Assembly (NCBI GenBank): GCA_907165065.1
Contig: OU015523.1
Location: forward strand, 17,111,834-17,175,833
Direction: 5' to 3'
Source: Caprimulgus europaeus
Lineage: Eukaryota; Chordata; Aves; Caprimulgiformes; Caprimulgidae
Length of the DNA: 64,000 bases
In this document: positions 1 through 11,045 of the stretch, piece by piece
Position numbering within the stretch: position 1 is the first letter of the stretch
How the letters are laid out: each line of letters begins with the position of its first letter
Program-made: the position numbers and the translations under genes
The notes under the pieces: model-generated
Told to the model about the DNA's origin: nothing
What the model saw: the letters and a program-made list of their open reading frames with translations, nothing else
Databases searched by the model: none

Positions 1-699
1 ATAGGGTTGCACAGAGACACAGTACAGAACCAGAAAAGTCCCACATGTGAAACAAACTATCAACTGCAATTTTTCTTGCTCTAGATTGTTAAGAAGGAAC
101 CAAAGGCCACAGTCATCTTCTCACTGTCATGTCACACAGGTGACAAGACAGAAAACAAAAGCCCATGTACACCTAGCCACACAACAACTGGGCATTAAAA
201 AAAAAACCCCCAAAACAAACAACTTTCCTCTGCTCCCCTTCCCTTGAAGAACTACTGGCTTAAGAATTTGGTACAGCAAGTACTTAATTCTTCATTATAA
301 AGAATGAAGCTTGAATCCTAGGATAAAGCTGACAGAATTCTCCCAACTTTGTTTGAAAAGGGGAAAGCAAATCCAGTTTTGACTCCAAGGAAAGTTCACT
401 TCATAAGGCTGTCATCATCTTTGTACAAACAGTTACACCTACTGTCACAAAGAGCACAAGCTTCAGCATGACTCTGCTGGAAGCAGTAACAAGGCACCAC
501 TACTAGCATGATTTCTCAGTTTGCATCAGAGGGAAAACCCACTGAGGGCCCATGTGTTCAACCACAACACCAGAGTCATCACTGTTCTCGTTTCACTGAG
601 TAAGCAGGCTTTTCTCATTCTCTCCATTCCTACAGCACGGTGTTTTGAATGAGGAGAGCACTGTCATTTCTTTACTAAAAAGAAACAGAAGTCAGGAAC
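1..699. other. Intergenic flank, no gene seen
   Basis: No coding exon, RNA gene or recognisable repeat was found. The short open frames have no recognisable similarity. In mammals POPDC2 lies on this side of COX17, but none of its exons is visible here. Confidence 0.5.
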
Positions 700-912
700 A
701 CTGGTCATTTTCACACTTTTATTAAGAGGAAAAAAATATATTTTCTATAGCAGCTGTCAGGAGCTAAGAGTGAAAAAGCCACAGACGTGATACGCAGTCT
801 ATCATTAGAGACTCTTTATAAATAGATTCTGTTTATATTTGTTCTTTGAATTAACTTGCAGAAATAATTTATTTTGCAGCTTTTCAGAACACAGTCACAC
901 CACAGACATCAT
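700..912 (-). other. COX17: Probable COX17 3'UTR exon with poly(A) signal
   Basis: On the minus strand a strong polypyrimidine acceptor (CTTTCCTTTCTCTTCTAG) ends at 913, pairing with the donor at 1338 to give a 3'UTR intron (1338-913). An AATAAA hexamer (complement of 718-723) follows, with a GT-rich stretch about 5-20 nt beyond. Human COX17 is also a three-exon gene as I recall. Exact 3' end is inferred. Confidence 0.65.
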
Positions 913-1364
913 CTAGAAGAGAAAGGAAAGACAGCTTCACAAAACATGGATTTTCACTGGATATTGACAGACAGTTAAACCATCAACAAAAAAACAAACA
1001 AAAAACCCCACCAAACCAGCAACATCCCACAAAAACCAACCCTGACACTGCCCTACCATTAGAAATCTGAGTTGAAGTTTGGATCTCTTAAAATTTAAGA
1101 CAACAGAGGCAGAACCATACTCTGCTGCTGAAGAGCTACTCACAAAGGCTGTACACTGCCTGAAGGCTTCACCGCCTTTGCAAGGACAGCAGCGTTTACT
1201 CCAGTGTCAATGAGGATTACTTTGCCTTCCCCCTGCTAACACACCTTTGCCACCACAAACAGCGCTCTGGGCCTTCCAGTGGCACCAGCAGAGATGCCAG
1301 GGCCCTCCAGAGCCAGAGGTCCCAAAGGCTATACTCACCACATTCACAGTCCTGCTCATCTCAC

Positions 1365-1449
1365 TCATATCTTGAAGCCCAGAGCTCTCATACACTCTTT
1401 GTGAGCTTCAATTAGGTGCCCACAATTTTCTTCCCCCTTCTCAATGATG
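1365..1449 (-). CDS. COX17: COX17 coding exon 2
   Basis: Encodes the end of Cys40 through Ile67 and the TGA stop (complement of 1365-1367). The acceptor is TTGTTTTGCAG|C. The sequence holds the second CX9C pair (Cys49, Cys59) and the [18 protein letters not shown] tail. The exon continues as 3'UTR to a strong donor (G|GTGAGTAT) at 1339/1338, only 26 nt after the stop. Confidence 0.95.
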
Positions 1450-3220
1450 CTGCAAAACAAAAATATTTCCAAGGTTCAGCAACATGTTAATTTATTATCT
1501 GACGAAGTCAAAGGACTGACAAGCTGTTGGAGACAATCAAAAAACCTATTTGGCTCCAAAGATCTTTCACCTATCCTGTCCAGGGTAGTGCTGTTTTGGA
1601 AAGTATACTATCTCAAAAAGGTGCCCAAGCCTGCAGTGGTGCACTTAAAACTCTGATGAGAGGTGTAACAGAATTTCCTATTAACAGGCCAGCGCCTATT
1701 CTGGGCAAGTCTAGACTGGGATTTGTTACACAACATGAGGCTGTCGCATCGCTTCATCGGGTACGCTGATCTCGTCAACAACCATTTTCAAATCACGCAG
1801 TATGGAAGCAACAAAATTTCTCCAGTGAGAGACCAAACAGAATAGGTTGACCAGAAATGATGCTTTAGTCCAGCTTCAGTTGGTGTTTAGGGAACACGAA
1901 GCAAAAAAACCCCAACTGTCCAGCTACTCTTTAAAACATGATTACCACACATAGTAACTTTTGATGTTACACATCCATCCCAGTGTCTAATACATATTCA
2001 AATAACAGTAAGAGCTTACCATTGTTAGTATATCACATATACCACAAAAGCAGTTCAGACTTGCTCCCTGATTGACTTGCAGAGCGCTTCCTGTCCCCAG
2101 AGGTGGGGATTCCACCGTGCTGCAGAGCACAGGTCACAGCTCTGATCAACCCTCATCTGCCCCATTACACTAGTCTTTTTTGTTGCCAAAGGAAGAAACT
2201 ACCAAATTGTGAATAACTGAAATATCTTATTTTCTTAAGTTTTATCACAGTAAATATGGACAGGTGTGCTGGTTGCACAGGGCAGCTCCATCTGACCTTG
2301 GACTTGCACCCTACCACCCTGGACCTTACCACCTTCACTCTATCACATAACTAGACACAACCCACTAACTTTGGCAAAAATACAGTGTCCAGTATGTGAC
2401 CTACTGCATGACATCTGTACTACCTGTCAAGTAAAAAAAAGACAGTTTGGTTGCCAGACTAAACTAATTTGTCATAGACAAATGAACTCTACTTTGGGGG
2501 TGCATTTCATGCTATTTCATAGGTCCTATGATCGTGACTAAGCCTGTAATTACAAATGCAGATGTACACATCATTGCCAAATTTTACACCTCTGTGAGAA
2601 ATGTCATCCTCTGAGACTTAAAACCCAAAGTATTTTGTTTTATTCAAAAGAGAACTGCATTTATAAACAATTAAGCAATAAAAAATGTTACTACTTGCTG
2701 GCACTTGTTGCTTCAGTCAGTGAATAGCAGTGCAGATTTGTAAGCAGCATTAAAAGCTAATCTCTGAAATTTGTTTTAAACTAGTGCTATTAGACATTAA
2801 TCTCTTCATTTCTAATTTATCCTTTAAAGACATTTTCCTCTCCCTCTCCCACCCCTCTTGGATGCTCCAGCACCCTCGATCCAGGGTGGGCTCACACAAT
2901 CACGCTAGCAGGGGCAGAAACTCCTAGAAGGTAACCACGAGCGGGGCAGGGCAGGAAACCCCACGGGCCAGGGCGGAAGCGGGCCGGGCACCGGCTGAAA
3001 CGCTCCAGCAGCTCGACAACGGGGCGGGGAGAACACCCGCGAAGGAGCTGCCACCCGCCCCAGCGAGCTGGGGGCCACCCACCGGCGGTTGGGGCCCTCA
3101 CCAGGCGTCCCGCGCTTTCTTGGTCTCGGGGCAGGCGCAGCAGGCCTTCAGCGGCTTCTTCTCTTCCCGCGCCTCCCCCGCGCCCTTGCTGTCGCAGCTG
3201 GCAGCAGCAACCGTCGACAT
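1365..3220 (-). CDS. COX17: COX17 copper chaperone (two coding exons)
   Basis: COX17 is the small soluble copper chaperone of the mitochondrial intermembrane space. It hands Cu(I) to SCO1/SCO2 and COX11 for building the copper sites of cytochrome c oxidase. The spliced CDS is 3220-3102 joined to 1449-1365 and gives 67 aa (human 63). Visible signatures are the [18 protein letters not shown] block, in which Cys27-Cys28 are the family's copper-binding pair, and the twin CX9C motif (Cys30/Cys40 and Cys49/Cys59) that forms the two disulfides during MIA40-dependent import. The protein ends CMRALGFKI, as in other vertebrates. The intron interrupts codon 40 (TG|C) with GT-AG borders. The start at 3220 gives a typical short acidic/alanine-rich N-terminus; the frame stays open upstream, but that is GC-rich leader. 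The coding region is intact. Identification rests on remembered human protein sequence. Confidence 0.97.
1450..3101 (-). other. COX17: COX17 intron 1
   Basis: The 1.65 kb intron separates the two coding exons and has GT-AG borders. I see no repeat family, nested gene or RNA gene in it. A short purine-rich stretch and the edge of the CpG island lie at its 5' end near 2900-3100. Confidence 0.85.
3102..3220 (-). CDS. COX17: COX17 coding exon 1
   Basis: Encodes residues 1-39 plus two bases of Cys40, including the copper-binding Cys-Cys pair at 27-28 and the first cysteine of the twin CX9C fold. The minus-strand donor reads TG|GTGAGG. The ATG complement is at 3218-3220. An acceptor-like pyrimidine tract ending CACAG lies about 20 bp upstream on the minus strand (near 3247), so part of the 5'UTR could be spliced. 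Confidence 0.95.
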
Positions 3221-3441
3221 GATGGGCGGCTCGGCGGCACCACAGCCTGTGAGGGAGAAAAGGGCGGGAGCGGCCGTTAGCGGGACCCCCCCTCCGATCC
3301 GCCCCGCTTCGCGCGAGCCAGCCCCACCCGCTGCGCGCGCCGCTACCCGCCTGCCCGCGGCTCTTCTCCGCCACACCGGCCCTGAGGGCTCCGTCAGTTC
3401 CGGGCAACCGTCCCCGCCCGCCGGCCCGCCTGCGCCCCGCG

Positions 3442-3460
3442 GCACGCTGGGAGATGCAGT
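3442..3460 (-). promoter_or_regulatory. ZNF143 (Staf)-like promoter motif
   Basis: The minus strand reads ACTGCATCTCCCAGCGTGC, which matches 15 of 19 positions of the ACTACAATTCCCAGCATGC promoter consensus bound by ZNF143/Staf. It sits about 220 bp upstream of the COX17 ATG inside the CpG island, a typical distance for this factor at nuclear genes for mitochondrial proteins. Occupancy is inferred. Confidence 0.6.
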
Positions 3461-3862
3461 CCGGCCGCCCTCCCGCCGCCTCACCCCGCTGCCCGCCGCC
3501 CGCGCTCGCCTGCTCCCTCAGCTGAGGGTGTTTAGCGATATCCCAACGTAGAAGGTTGTAACGCAAACGAACCCCCAAACACACGCTCTGTAACGATCGA
3601 CCAACGTGTCCAAAGAGACGTTGTCCAGGAACAGCCGGTACTTAACGAGCCAGAAAGGAAAGGGAAGGGGGAAGCGGGCAGGAGGGTGGAAAATGGCGTC
3701 AGCCCCTGAGGGGATCTGCCACCTGCGGCACTCCCAGCAAGAGCAGCAACTGACAGGGAGGATTTCATCTCTGCCAGATCACAAAGTTGTACCCCGCTAC
3801 GTACAGATCATTTTTCCTTCTCAAGCGGTGGGGAAAATGGGGGCTCAGTTCTTTATTGCAGT

Positions 3863-4337
3863 TGTGTCACCAAAATCGGGAATAAACTTCACACCAGTGT
3901 AGTCTCAAGAAGCAGGCATTCTTTATTACAGCGCCTGATGCACAGGGGATCATTCCATCTGTTGTGGATACTGACTCGTCCCTCTACAAAAGCTTTATAC
4001 CATCAAAACATGCATATTCATTTCTTTTAAAAAATTATTAATATATTAATCACATTTCTAAGAACTCATCAATACATTTAAATGTCATTTTCACATGTGT
4101 ACTGGTCATCTGATGATCATAGAAACTTTTGTTCATTGCGCCCTTTAGCTGAATTTTTCTTTTGCGCATGCTTAGTTCATCTCTTTGCCTGTTTACAACA
4201 CTTCTGTCTCCACAAAAATGGTTAACTCTAGCATCACTACCTTATCAAAGATTCGATGCCTCAAGTCTCCTGTTAGCTATTTTAGACTATAAACTTGACA
4301 AGGCCTAGCTGGCAGGTAACTAACTTCCAATGTCACA
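3863..4337 (-). mobile_element. Probable solo LTR of an avian endogenous retrovirus
   Basis: Read on the minus strand the segment starts TGTGACA and ends GGTGACACA, has a TATAAA box (complement of 3994-3999) and an AATAAA signal (complement of 3922-3927) about 70 bp later, followed by a short U5-like tail. This order is that of an LTR, and the text resembles avian ERVL-type LTRs. I see no polypurine tract, primer-binding site or gag/pol/env reading frame next to it, so a solo LTR is likely. Flanking target duplications are not clear (3 of 5 bases), so both ends are approximate. Confidence 0.55.
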
Positions 4338-7300
4338 CTAGTTAAGCAGAAGGGGATATTCTTTTGGAATGGTACCAAGCCCACACAGAAAACCAGAGAC
4401 CTGTGGGACTGAAGAAAACATGGCCATGCAGGTACTGCACACAGAGGCATAGCGATCATCACTGGCAGCATTAAATGTTGTTGTTTCATGGCTGGCGGCC
4501 AGCTTGGCCAGTCCCTGCCATGGGCAATAAGGGCAAAGATACAGACCTGCTTTTCCTTTGTAGTCTGCCCCAAACCAGGCATCAGCAACCACTCTTACCT
4601 TCCAGGAATCTACTATATACTTGGCTGTTTTGCCACAGTCAGCTCTCAAAGGCAACTGCTTGCTATACCTGTGCTACCAGCCCTGATGATGAAAGGGTTA
4701 TATCTGCACATATTTCTGGCAGGCACGTGGCAGAGCAAAGGTAACGTGGGAAGGGCTGCACATCAGCGGATGTGACATTGCTGAGAGCTTGGAAGGTAAA
4801 AAGAGCATGACCACTGGGATGTAGCTGCTGTGCCTTTTAATGGGGTGTAGCAAGAGTCTAAGAAGAACTGTCAGCTTATAGCAGGTTCTATGGAGATCCA
4901 AAATTGTAGGAACACTGACAAGGATGTCTGGAGGGACAGAAAGCCTGTATTTTAGGTATTTAGTTAATTTCTGACTTTTAGGATGAGGTTTTTTACACTT
5001 TGGGCAGATTACACTTTGGTCAATCACAGAGGTATTGATTTTAGTCTGTGAAAGAGCAGTAGCCCCTCTAAAACAGGTTGCATGCTCTCAGTCTCAGCAA
5101 AACTCAGGGGCTCAAAATATTTGCTAGGGATCTGAACACCAGTCAGATGAAAGATTGAAAAGGGTCCTGCCCTATAAAGGGCATGAAATATCAAGCAACC
5201 CTGTTGTTTTCAAGAGCCCTGAGCAAGACAGAATTATTTTGTTATTTTCAATATTTACCCTTCCAATAAGCCAGGCCAAAAGTGAGGTCACACTCTGTTT
5301 TGCTTTTCTATTTCTCTGGGTCACCAAGTTGAATGCCAACATCACTGACTTGTGCTACCTGGATGAGTAAATGATAGGAGAGGGTTCTTTTTTGATCCCC
5401 ACATTCTCACAAAGAGAGATGAGAAGTAGAACCTAGCTCTTTTCCAGAAGTCCAAAGCTCCTCGTTTTCATCGCATGGGTAGATGATGCTCTCCTGTTTT
5501 CACCGTCGAGGCACCTCTGTGGCACCCTGTCAGTGCAACTCCTTGAAACACAGGTTCCTGAGGAGATCACTGCCATCCTGCCTCTGAAATCACGTCATGT
5601 AACACTCGCTCACCTCATCAGCCACTGACTTAATCATCCATGAATCTCAGCTCAGTAGCCTGTCCCTCTGTTCCTTTCAAATGAACTAGGTTTGTCTTTT
5701 CTTCCTCAAGCTTTATCTGCTGGCCACTATCCAAAGGCCTAGACAGAGCTAGCAATAGCAACAAAAACTCTGAGGGAAAGCCTGTGGTAAAAAACCTCAA
5801 AGGGGGGTTCCCAAGTCTGCAGGTGAACAGTATCTGTTAATTAGCAACAGCTTTTATTTTAAAAAGAGTTTCAGTGGGATTAATTTGACCTGTAGAAACC
5901 AAAGACCAAGCAAAACACATTTTATACTCCTTCTGGAGTTACAGGATACCAAAGGTAGATGGAGGTTAAAATTTAGTCACCCTGGGAGAAGGCTTTGAAG
6001 GGGTTTGCCCAAAGGTATGGCCTGTGGAGACTAAACGTCCCTGCAAGCAGCACTCCATTTTAACTCTGCCAGCTTTCCACATAGATTAAGGAGGAGCACT
6101 GTTATTTTGGCCACACTGCCTGCATGGTAATAGTAACAGTCACCCTGCAAGAAGGAATCACTTCTTGGTGGGATGAACACTGGGGCAAGGAGGGAGGAGA
6201 AGGAAGAGAACTGCCATTAAAGGACAATTAACACATTTTCATACTGATTGCACCAGTTTGAGTACAGTGCAGAGGGGAGATCACAGCCTTTTCTCTTCTG
6301 ACATTACATTGTGCATAACGATTGTTAACTTGGTGCTTTTTGTTTTCCATTTGTCCTCTGCCTGCTGACAGTGGCAAAAGAATTATATTAGAGTATGTGT
6401 CAGGATGAACAGATTCATCTGCCAGTCAAAGAGGAATGGCTGAGGGCAGGCTACTGAGCTCAGGCTGCTGGAAAACTGTCAGATCCAATACCCAGGAAAG
6501 GAGATTCAGTAAAAATCTCAGAACTTCTGAAAGAGATAATGAAAAAAGACCCTCCCTCAATCTACCGTGTGGGATTGCCTAGTGCCACATGTGAGAGTAC
6601 AAGGACTACATTTATGCAGCCCTTAATCAGAGTTAAAGAACATACAGCAGGGACTCATGAGGTGTAACTATCACTAGTAACACTGCAGTCTATGCCGTTG
6701 GCTTCTGGTATCTTCAGTTTCAGCCTACTAAAAGAATGGTTGTCCAAAAAAAGAAGTACTTGTCTGTAAGAGACACTCAAATGGACAGACTTTTCAAGGA
6801 ACCTCAAAACTATATTTACATTAATTGTTACTGTTGGGTAGGGTAAGCCCCTATCGATGTCAGTTGAAAGTATCAGTCTGGGCTAGTCCAGGGTTTTCCA
6901 GATTCTCACACTTCTGATACACATGAGAGAAGGTAAATTTAGCTGTGGAAAATCTGTGTGGTGAAACAAAGCCGAAGGTATTTTGATATTTTCCACATAG
7001 TGCTTATTCTAGGAATCACTAACCCTTTACCATCTTGAAAAAAGAAACGTGTTTAATATTGGTCTAGAGAAAGGGGCCTGTTGCCTATTGTATTAAGTGC
7101 CCAAGTACAGGATAGAGTTTCCCTTTTTGATCAGAGTTGCAGACCTGCAACTAGCAAATACTACCAGCTCAGCAGTGTGACCTGAGAGAGAATGAATGCT
7201 GGGATAGAAGGACCTTTGCTCTGGTCTAGTACCATGCAAGAGACTCTGCAGTGATTAACTACATCCCCTCTAAGCTTCAAACTCCATCTTTAGGTGAATG

Positions 7301-7577
7301 CAAGTGGCTCACTGGGCTGAAATCACCTCAAGAAGTGATGCAACAGTCCCTTCCCGGGCTGAAGAGGCAAATCCCCATGTTTCAGGACTACGGCATGAAC
7401 TGTGTATGCAGAGATGCTGTACCAGAGGGCTGAGCCATCCCCTTCTGGGAGATCACTACGGAAGGCTGTATGGAGAGAGTCTCCTTCTGTACTGGCAAGC
7501 AAGCCCTTAAAGAAACAAGATTACTTTTAAGGCATTTCTGTCTCTTTGAATGCCCTATGAGCAAGTACTGCAACAGA
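4338..7577. other. Intergenic, no gene recognised
   Basis: Gene-free as far as I can tell. The part nearest the LTR (4338-4655, minus) has a 105-codon open frame that I do not recognise; see findings. The remainder has ordinary composition and no recognised repeat family. Confidence 0.5.
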
Positions 7578-8072
7578 TCATACAGTGATAGAATTGGTTT
7601 GGTTGGAAAAGACCTTTAAGATGGTTGAGTTCAACCATTAACCTAACACCACCTAGTCCATCTCTAAACCATGTCCCTAACTGACACATACTTTAAATAC
7701 CTCCAGGGAAGATGACTCCACCACTTCCCTGGGCAGCCTGTTCCAATGCTTGATAACCCTTTAAGTGAAGAAATTTTTCGTAATATCCAATCTAAATGTC
7801 CCCTGGTGCAACTTGAAGCCATTTCCTCTTGTTCTACCACTTGTTACTGGATTGAACAGACTGACCCCCGCCTGGCTGCACCCTCCTTTCAAGTAGTTGT
7901 AGAGAGCGAGAAGGTGTCCCCTCAGTCACCTTTTCTCCAGCCTAAACAACCCCAGTTCCCTCAGCCACTCCTCATAAGACTTGTTCTCCAGACCCTTCAC
8001 CAGCTTCACGGCCCTTCTCTGGACTTGCTCCAGCACCTCCATGTCCTTCTTGTACTGATGAGCCCAAAAGAT
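7578..8072 (-). mobile_element. CR1 LINE fragment (3' end)
   Basis: The plus strand begins with the reverse complement of the CR1 3' terminus (degenerate ATTCTATGAT-type units, then GGTTGGAAAAGACCTTTAAGA) and continues through the GGGCAGCCTGTTCCAATGCT, CCTCTTGTTCTACCACTTGT and CTCTGGACTTGCTCCAGCACC blocks typical of CR1. The element is therefore on the minus strand, 5'-truncated at about 500 bp, and diverged. CR1 is a non-LTR retrotransposon. Confidence 0.93.
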
Positions 8073-10254
8073 CAACTGTTGCCAGAAATTTAGCTAAATC
8101 TTCAGTGTGTCAGAGGGTGGAGGTGGAAGGTAGTTTGTAAGATTGCAGCCACTGTCCACTTTAGAAACAGAATTGCTCTATCTGGCATTGGAAGACTTGG
8201 TCCAGAGCATCCCAGAAATTCTGGGGTCTCATGGTGGGACCAGTACTCTATGGCCTAGCCCTCCACAGTAAAGAAGACAGTGACCTTTCTACAACAGGCA
8301 GAGCAGAAACTTTTGTCCCAGTCAAAATTTGCAGAAAAACTCATATCAAGAATTGCCACCACTACTTGCTTTTCCTCAGAAACCAGTGTTTTTATAGTAC
8401 AGTCAAGACACTGTTTCCAGCAATGAATGATTTTTCCAATGAAATATGGAAGTTTGTGCAGGAAAAAAAAGAAAAAAATTAAAAAGGCAGCAGTGCTTGT
8501 TTTTCATATAACCTTAAAGGATCTTAATGACTTTCCCATTTTTTACCACACATCTCTCTCCAGTTTGTGCTCTGGTTATGACTGTCATCACTTTCATGTT
8601 ATGACTTTTATTTTTACTGCCCACTGAAAGCATCTTCAAACATATTAATAAAGATTATGAATTTGCCACGCAGCACTACTGCAAAAGCCGGGTCAGCAAA
8701 TTCAGTATGCCATCTCTCTGGTAACATGGCAAAAGAAGGAAGCTGGCATTTTGTACCGTGCCACAAAGTAACCTGTGCTTTAGATTCTTTAGTAACCTAA
8801 AGAATCCAAGTTCCTTGTGCACTGGAGGCAAGAACTGAGCCTCTGGCAACTGGGCAGCTTTTCCACATGGCAGATGTGCAGCAGCTCGTGTTGGATGCGC
8901 AGTTCAAGCGTGGTCAGTCTTAGTTCAGTGCTAGGATGGCTGATCAGCTGCTCCCCTTCCTGGAGGGAACACCCATGAAAACCCAACTATTCTGGAATAG
9001 AACCCATTGTGCAGACTGGCAGGAAGGAAAGGCCACGTGTTTGCACTCAAATGGCTGCACATGCTACCGACACAACAAAAGAGCAGGGTTGAAGAAGACA
9101 AGTATCTATTGTCCAGCAGTCTCTAGGCTTAGGAACTCAAAATCCTAACCTGTATTTGGAAAGTAACATCACTAATCCTCCAAAAGACATGAACCTGCAA
9201 AGGCCTGTCCCTCTGCTGCAGTAAGAGTCTCTCTTTTTAGTTAAAAAGCAGAGAAAAATAGCCCAGGTTTAAAAGTGTTTAGGCATGAAGAAGATACACA
9301 CTAGTCAGGGGGAAGTTTTGTTATCCTCAGATTTTTTTTCCTCCACTGCAGAGTTAATGAAGACAGCTGCCTATATAGTTCTTCCAAACAGGAAACCTCT
9401 TTAATGGTCACTTCTCATGATGTGAAAGAGTAAGGCTTTCAAACTTCTGCATAGCGCCTATATGCATTGTCAGAACTGATCAGAATGGGACCCTGTGTAA
9501 TTTTCTTCAGAGTAGCTGGTCTGGGGCTGTGTTTCAGACTTGTGCTGAAAACAGTGTTGATAATGCAGAGATGTTTTCATTATTGCTGAGCACCTCAACC
9601 TTCAGCTCAAGTCCATATCCTGACTATTTTGCCCTGTTTTCAATATGCAGTACAGGACGCTGTGCAGTATTTTCTCCACGTACTGAACATCTTGGGTTGG
9701 TACTTAGTCTGTGTAACAAACACTAAATTTTACTCAACGCATCCTGTCTGGACTGGCACATCATTAATTTCAACTACTCCAGTTCCTTATTTAAAACCCA
9801 GAATGGATTCTTCCAGGTTTGGTTCTCCTAGGGGACCATCCAAAGACTTCCTCAGGATCAAAGAGGAGATGTTTCCAGATAACAAGCTAAGGTGCTGAGT
9901 TCCTATCACGCTCTCACAGTTGATATATCAAGACACCAGTGATGTGCTCTAGATTCTGTACTGTGTTCTGTTTAATTCAGTCTCCACCATTTGAGACGGG
10001 GGAGTGAAGCGGGAAGGGCTGTGCGGGTACAGGCAAAGGCAGAGGGGAAAGATGGGGGAACTTTCAAGACTGGGGAGAGCACAGGCTTTTTTTTCTTAAA
10101 TGAGGCAAGTGATACTTGAATGCATCCTTCCCCAGTCCTTGAAAGGGCTCTGTTCAGCCTCTACTTGATTCTAGCTTTTTTCTTCCTGGCCCGAGTGTCC
10201 TGTCACTGTTGTCTCAGCCTTTTATTTCTGGCAGGCCTCCCCAGGTCCCTTGGT
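8073..10254. other. Intergenic, no gene recognised
   Basis: No exon, repeat family or RNA gene was recognised. Open frames are short and have no family resemblance. Confidence 0.5.
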
Positions 10255-11045
10255 GTGTGCAGTGCCATCACCCCTTGTCCTATTGCTATGGGCCCTACTA
10301 AAAAGTCTATCCCCATCCTTTTTATAGGCCCCCTTCAAGTACTAAAAGGTTACAATAAGGTCTCCCCAGAGCCTTCTCTTCTCCAGGCTGAACACTCCCA
10401 ACTTTTTTACTTTTGTGGCCTCCTCTGGACCCACTCCAGCAGGTCCATGTCTCTCCTGTGCTGAGGACCCCAGAACTGGGCACAGCACTGCAGGGGGGTC
10501 TCACAAGAGCAGAGCAGAGGGGCAGAATCCCCTCCCTGGACCTGCTGCCCACGCTGCTGGGGATGCAGCCCAGGACACGGTTGGCTTTCTGGGCTGCGAG
10601 CCCACATTGCTGGGTCACGTCCAGCTTTTCATCCTCCAGTACCCCCAAGTCCTTCTCCTCAGGGCTGCTCTCAATCCCTCATCCCTCAGCCTGTATTGAT
10701 ACTGAGGGTTGCCACAACCCAGGTGCAGGACCTTGCACTTGGCCTTGCTGAACCTCATGAGGTTCACATGGCCCCACTTCTCCAGCTTGTCCATGTCCCT
10801 CTGGATGGCACCCCATCCCTCAAACATGTCAACCACACCACTCAACTTGGTGTCATCTGCAAACTGTCTGAAGGTGCACTCGATCCCACTGTGTCATTAA
10901 TGAAGATATTAAAGAGTACTGGTCTCAATATGGACCCCTGAGGGACACCACTCATTACTAATCTCCAACTAGACATTGAGCCATTGACCACTACCCTCTG
11001 GATGCAACCATCCAACCATTCCTCATCCACCAAACAGTCCATCCA
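10255..11045 (-). mobile_element. CR1 LINE fragment with reverse-transcriptase remnants
   Basis: This minus-strand CR1 piece lacks its 3' terminal part and reaches into ORF2. The minus translation shows the reverse-transcriptase motif [20 protein letters not shown] around 10890-10960, followed in another frame by AIQRDMDKLEKWGHVNLMRF and KAKCKVLHLG around 10700-10810. The frame shifts at least twice (after the IND motif and again near 10690), so the copy is dead. Both ends are truncated; the outer 30-50 bp are uncertain. Confidence 0.92.

Larger units (their letters stand above)
2900..3530. promoter_or_regulatory. COX17: CpG-island promoter of COX17
   Basis: The stretch is very GC-rich and full of CpG, against an AT-rich surrounding. 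It covers COX17 exon 1 and its upstream region and includes GC-box sequence near 3410-3420. This is the usual TATA-less promoter of a vertebrate housekeeping gene; island limits are approximate. Confidence 0.8.

Noticed and set aside
2892-3584. 230-codon minus-strand open frame over the COX17 promoter
   Set aside because: It is in a different frame from COX17, arginine/glycine-rich and confined to the CpG island; the real product is the short COX17 frame.
7746-8093. 115-codon plus-strand open frame
   Set aside because: It is the antisense of a CR1 3' fragment.
10322-10845. Possible host genes of about 70-115 codons on both strands
   Set aside because: The DNA is a CR1 retrotransposon; the minus frames are broken ORF2 and the plus frames are their antisense shadows.
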